DNA of 51,859 bases from Bacteroidetes bacterium UBA4416 (GTDB lineage Bacteria > Bacteroidota > Bacteroidia > B-17B0 > Aurantibacillaceae). Position numbers and translations under genes: made by a program. Numbering within the stretch: position 1 is the stretch's first letter; each line of letters opens with the position of its first letter. This document shows, piece by piece, positions 51,304 through 51,859 of the stretch. The stretch spans positions 1 to 51,859 of the forward strand of contig DGQK01000067.1 of assembly GCA_002390745.1 (NCBI GenBank), given 5' to 3'. Under the pieces are notes generated by a model, which was not told the origin of the DNA, did not search any database, and saw only the letters and a program-made list of their open reading frames with translations.

Positions 51304-51859
51304 ATGAAACCCCAGCTTATGAAAAAGACCTTCTTCTTCCTTTTTATGATTCTCTTGTTACAAACAGGCCTCAAAGCCCAATCGTTCCGCTTCGGCACGG
51401 TAGCAGCCGATGTAGGCCTCGGCGGTGGCTTCTATGGCATCAGTGGCTATTCGCCGGTCAATAAAAGCACCGTTTCAGGATTCGGTGCGGTAGGCACTCT
51501 TCCAAGGGTGAATGCTGAATTCGGAGTGGCCCGCTTCCTGGGTGTAGGTGTTTCTTTAAGGAAGGGAACCTATGGAAAAGGTGGCGGTGGCAAGCTCCGT
51601 GGAACGGATTTCATGGTAAGGGCAAATTTTCACCTCGCAAATAAAAAGGATGCCTTCGACCTCGTAATTGGCGCAGGCTACGGCTTTAGCAATTTCAAAG
51701 GCCCTCAAAGTACCACCCAATACCTGAATGCCAAAGGCGGCATCTTGAACATCCATGTAACGCCGCACCTTTACTTTGGAAAATACGTGGGCATGTTCAT
51801 GGGCTTCTCCTACAACAAACATTTGTTCAATCAGGTAGAAGTTTTCGATGGTTCCACCT
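51304..51859 (+). CDS. Outer-membrane beta-barrel protein, cut by window end
   Basis: At least 185 residues, 3' end missing. Two in-frame ATGs, 51304 and 51319; the second gives the tidier signal peptide MKKTFFFLFMILLLQTGLKAQ. The mature part has short beta strands with alternating Gly and aromatics (ADVGLGGGFYGISGYS, VARFLGVGVSLRKG, FDLVIGAGYGFSNFKG, HVTPHLYFGKYVGMFMGFSY), typical of small outer-membrane barrels. Function unknown. It follows the OmpA-like gene by 61 bp on the same strand. Confidence 0.75.
   Translation, partial: MKPQLMKKTFFFLFMILLLQTGLKAQSFRFGTVAADVGLGGGFYGISGYSPVNKSTVSGFGAVGTLPRVNAEFGVARFLGVGVSLRKGTYGKGGGGKLRGTDFMVRANFHLANKKDAFDLVIGAGYGFSNFKGPQSTTQYLNAKGGILNIHVTPHLYFGKYVGMFMGFSYNKHLFNQVEVFDGST

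Overview
The window is chromosomal DNA from a member of the Bacteroidota. The evidence is a type IX secretion sorting domain, SBBP and Reg_prop/Y_Y_Y/SpoIIE proteins, a DUF2027-Smr protein, a hemC-hemD fusion, many signal peptides ending in AQ, and promoters of the TTG-N19-TAnnTTTG type. I cannot place it below phylum with confidence. No insertion sequence, phage, CRISPR array or rRNA gene is visible. There is one tRNA gene.

Layout. 0-5.3 kb: a large secreted SBBP propeller protein, a 690-bp gap with a strong promoter, a degenerate GyrB-like protein without TOPRIM, and a small membrane protein. 5.3-10.4 kb: tRNA-Leu(UAG), kbl, a DUF2027-Smr protein, comEC and a 57-aa gene. 10.5-15.7 kb: a giant propeller-sensor SpoIIE phosphatase and an Omp85-family barrel. 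15.8-19.3 kb: lemA with two TPM-domain genes, a T9SS cargo protein and a His-rich membrane protein. 19.5-22.5 kb: gcdH, a lipoprotein and a long gap.

22.5-27.5 kb is a heme cluster: hemA, a small membrane ORF, fused hemCD, a multi-pass membrane protein and hemB. It covers glutamyl-tRNA to uroporphyrinogen III except for the aminomutase HemL. 27.5-31.6 kb is a three-gene operon: a SiaB-like kinase, a SiaC-like phospho-switch protein and a transmembrane propeller-Y_Y_Y-SpoIIE phosphatase. It looks like a threonine-phosphorylation switch whose phosphatase reads an envelope signal. Next is a secreted protein made of ten ~35-residue repeats that I do not recognise.

32.9-41.5 kb: the TIGR03915/TIGR03916 pair, a secreted putative zinc protease, a DoxX protein, a KdsC-like HAD protein, a transaldolase fused to a KdsD-like CBS pair, pgk, a lipoprotein and a SPOR protein. 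41.7-45.8 kb: sucA-sucB. 45.8-51.9 kb: a PAS-LuxR regulator divergent from a run of secreted and outer-membrane proteins, the last cut by the window end.

Best candidates for undescribed biology are the SiaBC/propeller-phosphatase operon, whose third gene has no ordinary start codon for its signal peptide; the GyrB-like pseudo-ATPase; the transaldolase-CBS fusion near a KdsC-like phosphatase; and the ten-repeat secreted protein. All family calls come from reading motifs; no database search was run.
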